A stretch of DNA of 52,822 nt, from positions 1 through 52,822 of the forward strand of contig CAMUAR010000022.1 in assembly GCA_947086895.1 (NCBI GenBank), given 5' to 3'. The DNA is from an uncultured Lachnospiraceae bacterium. Lineage in GTDB: Bacteria; Bacillota; Clostridia; Lachnospirales; Lachnospiraceae. The position numbers and the translations under genes were made by a program. The notes under the pieces are model-generated. The model ran no database searches. It had not been told where the DNA came from and was given only the letters and a program-made list of their open reading frames with translations. Positions 51,268 through 52,822 of this stretch are shown piece after piece (positions within the stretch are counted from its first letter, which is position 1; each line of letters starts with the position of its first letter).

Positions 51268-52422
51268 TCAGGAGTGAATATGGGACTTCACTGCATTGCT
51301 GACCGCATCGCAGACGCGAGGGTCAAACGCTTCAGGAAGGATATTGTCCTCCGATAATTCATGGTCTGGAACAAGACCCGCGATGGCGAGCGCAGCGGCA
51401 AGTTTCATCTCCTCGGTAATCTGCGGCGCATGACCTTCGAGAGCACCTTTAAAAATGCCTGGAAATGCAACAACATTATTTACCTGATTTGGAAAATCTG
51501 AGCGACCTGTGCCAACAATTCTGGCGCCAGCTTCTTTGGCGAGATCCGGCATAATTTCTGGAACTGGGTTTGCCATAGCAAACAGGATGGAATCTTTGTT
51601 CATTGAAGCAACCATCTCTTTTGTCACAACATTCGGACCGGAAACACCGATAAAAATGTCCGTTCCAGTCATTGCGTCGGCAAGCGTGCCGTGTGCGTTT
51701 TCTAAATTGGTCACTTTCATCATATCCTCCTGCATCCAGTTTAATCCTGGCGTGTCTTTTGCAAGAATGCCATGTCTGCCGCAGAGCGTAATATGTAAAA
51801 AGCCATAGTTGAGAAGAAGCTTTGCGATGGCAATACCAGCGGAGCCAGCTCCGTTTATAACAATACGGCATTCTTCTTTTGCCTTTCCTGTCACTTTTAA
51901 TGCGTTGATAATACCGGCAAGTACAACGATTGCAGTCCCGTGCTGGTCATCGTGAAATACCGGAATATCGAGTATTTCTTTTAAACGTGTTTCTATTTCA
52001 AAGCATCTTGGTGCGGAGATGTCTTCGAGATTGATGCCCCCGAAAGCAGGAGCGATATTGGTCACGGTGCGGATAATCTCTTCTGTATCCTGTGTGTCAA
52101 GGCAGATTGGAAAGGCGTTGACGCCGCCAAACTCTTTAAATAGCACGCACTTGCCTTCCATCACCGGCATCGCTGCTTTCGCGCCGATATTGCCGAGTCC
52201 AAGTACAGCGGAACCATCGGATACAACCGCGATTGTATTTGCTTTTATTGTGTATTTGTAAGCTGTCTCAGGGTCGTTTGCAATTACCTTACAAGGTTCC
52301 GCAACGCCCGGCGTGTATGCGAGGGCTAAGTCCTCACGGGATTTAACACTGCATTTTGCAGTAGTTGATAATTTGCCGTTCCATTCTTCGTGAAGCTGCA
52401 ATGCTTTTTCATTCTGTACCAT
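51268..52422 (-). CDS. NAD(P)-dependent malic enzyme
   Basis: This 384-residue short-form malic enzyme decarboxylates malate to pyruvate. Visible features are the LAYTPGVAEPCKVI segment (about residues 33-46), KANTIAVVSDGSAVLGLGNI (about 56-75), AAMPVMEGKCVLFKEFGGV, the metal site DIPVFHDDQHGTAIVV and a nucleotide-binding GAGSAGIAIAKLL. The length matches the bacterial short form without a phosphotransacetylase fusion. ATG 52422 follows GGGAGG; a longer frame to 52488 overlaps the promoter. NAD versus NADP use cannot be decided. Confidence 0.93.
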   Translation of the reverse strand: MVQNEKALQLHEEWNGKLSTTAKCSVKSREDLALAYTPGVAEPCKVIANDPETAYKYTIKANTIAVVSDGSAVLGLGNIGAKAAMPVMEGKCVLFKEFGGVNAFPICLDTQDTEEIIRTVTNIAPAFGGINLEDISAPRCFEIETRLKEILDIPVFHDDQHGTAIVVLAGIINALKVTGKAKEECRIVINGAGSAGIAIAKLLLNYGFLHITLCGRHGILAKDTPGLNWMQEDMMKVTNLENAHGTLADAMTGTDIFIGVSGPNVVTKEMVASMNKDSILFAMANPVPEIMPDLAKEAGARIVGTGRSDFPNQVNNVVAFPGIFKGALEGHAPQITEEMKLAAALAIAGLVPDHELSEDNILPEAFDPRVCDAVSNAVKSHIHS

Positions 52423-52459
52423 ACAAACCTCCCAATGTAAAATTAACGTGAACCATTTC

Positions 52460-52488
52460 ATCATACCACTGAAACCGCATGAAATCAA
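52460..52488 (-). promoter_or_regulatory. Promoter of the malic enzyme gene
   Basis: On the minus strand, TTGATT (52483-52488), a 17-base spacer and TATGAT (52460-52465). Confidence 0.6.
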
Positions 52489-52609
52489 GCACAGTAAGCA
52501 ATTATTTATATTTTTTGTATCGCTTTGTCATAACTTTCCGTAAAACAAAGTATAATAAAAGCTCCAGCACAGCAATGTTTTGAAAGATTTTGAGATTTTT
52601 TGCTTTGAG

Positions 52610-52820
52610 CATGTTTGGAAAACATGGTATAATATCTGTTGATATTATACCGCGCTAATTCGCGTCCGACCGAAGGGAGGACATCTTCCTTCGCGAACTG
52701 TGTGCATTTCATGAAAGATACCATGTTTGAAAAACATGGTATAATATCTGTTGATATTATACCAGCGCCAGTTCGCGCTTGACCGAAGGGAAAGCATCTT
52801 CCTTCGCGAACTGTGTGCAT
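52610..52820. repeat. Tandem pair of about 98-base palindrome-rich repeats
   Basis: Unit 1 spans 52610-52707 and unit 2 spans 52722-52820. Each starts CATGTTTG, contains a perfect palindrome GGTATAATATC / GATATTATACC with a 4-base loop, then GACCGAAGGGA and a CTTCCTTCGCGAACTGTGTG segment ending in CAT. The unit may continue past the window end. No protein is likely despite an open frame on the minus strand. Confidence 0.8.
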
Positions 52821-52822
52821 CC

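Noticed and set aside
52506..52820. 104-residue minus-strand frame with internal repeats
   Set aside because: The repeated peptide only reflects the tandem DNA repeat; there is no supporting ribosome binding site or domain.
1..52822. tRNA, rRNA or CRISPR arrays
   Set aside because: No cloverleaf with a TTCGAATC-type arm, no rRNA sequence and no regularly spaced repeat-spacer pattern was found on reading the window.

Overview
The window looks like a chromosomal segment of a Lachnospiraceae-type member of the Clostridia (Bacillota). The evidence is the gene content and its arrangement: a T-box in front of pheST, mcsA-mcsB-clpC, tig-clpP-clpX-lon-engB, small clostridial families such as DUF4364, TIGR04086 and an HPr-like protein without its histidine, and surface proteins with Thr/Pro linkers and cadherin-like domains. 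Strong AGGAGG ribosome binding sites and sigma-A type promoters are frequent. No tRNA, rRNA or CRISPR array was seen.

Bases 1-11200 are accessory. They hold an ECF sigma factor, a DUF2461 protein, a sodium:amino-acid symporter, a tightly packed three-gene cassette of unknown function (3540-6132), a decayed IS110 element that abuts the cassette, a membrane-anchored Ig-like protein and a BlaR1-like M56 metallopeptidase. Bases 11400-13700 encode a hybrid histidine kinase.

Bases 13700-18030 hold the phenylalanyl-tRNA synthetase operon. It has a T-box leader and, directly before both pheS and pheT, two copies of a conserved leader that looks like a pseudoknotted RNA. Bases 18400-22900 encode a wall-associated SH3/glucosaminidase protein and a cohesin/cadherin-like membrane protein. 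Bases 23000-27800 are a stress operon in which a GntR/YtrA regulator sits where ctsR usually does (GntR-mcsA-mcsB-clpC). It is followed by radA, small unknown genes, a lipoprotein carboxypeptidase, the HPr-like protein, tgt-yajC, a PHP-domain protein (opposite strand) and a TIGR04086 membrane protein.

Bases 36200-39530 hold an Ig-like exported protein and a two-component system. 6S RNA follows at about 39700, then glmM and the proteostasis block tig, clpP, clpX, lon, engB. The window closes with minus-strand genes: a sigma factor with a large unknown C-terminal region, a DUF4364 protein and a malic enzyme preceded by a tandem palindrome-rich repeat.

Three noncoding patterns stand out. (1) The duplicated pheS/pheT leader. 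(2) A repeat with a CTCGATTG end, found five times and each time just after an intrinsic terminator in the same orientation. (3) A short hairpin followed at once by AGAATGNGAGG and a start codon at several genes. The least understood protein-coding locus is the three-gene cassette at 3540-6132.
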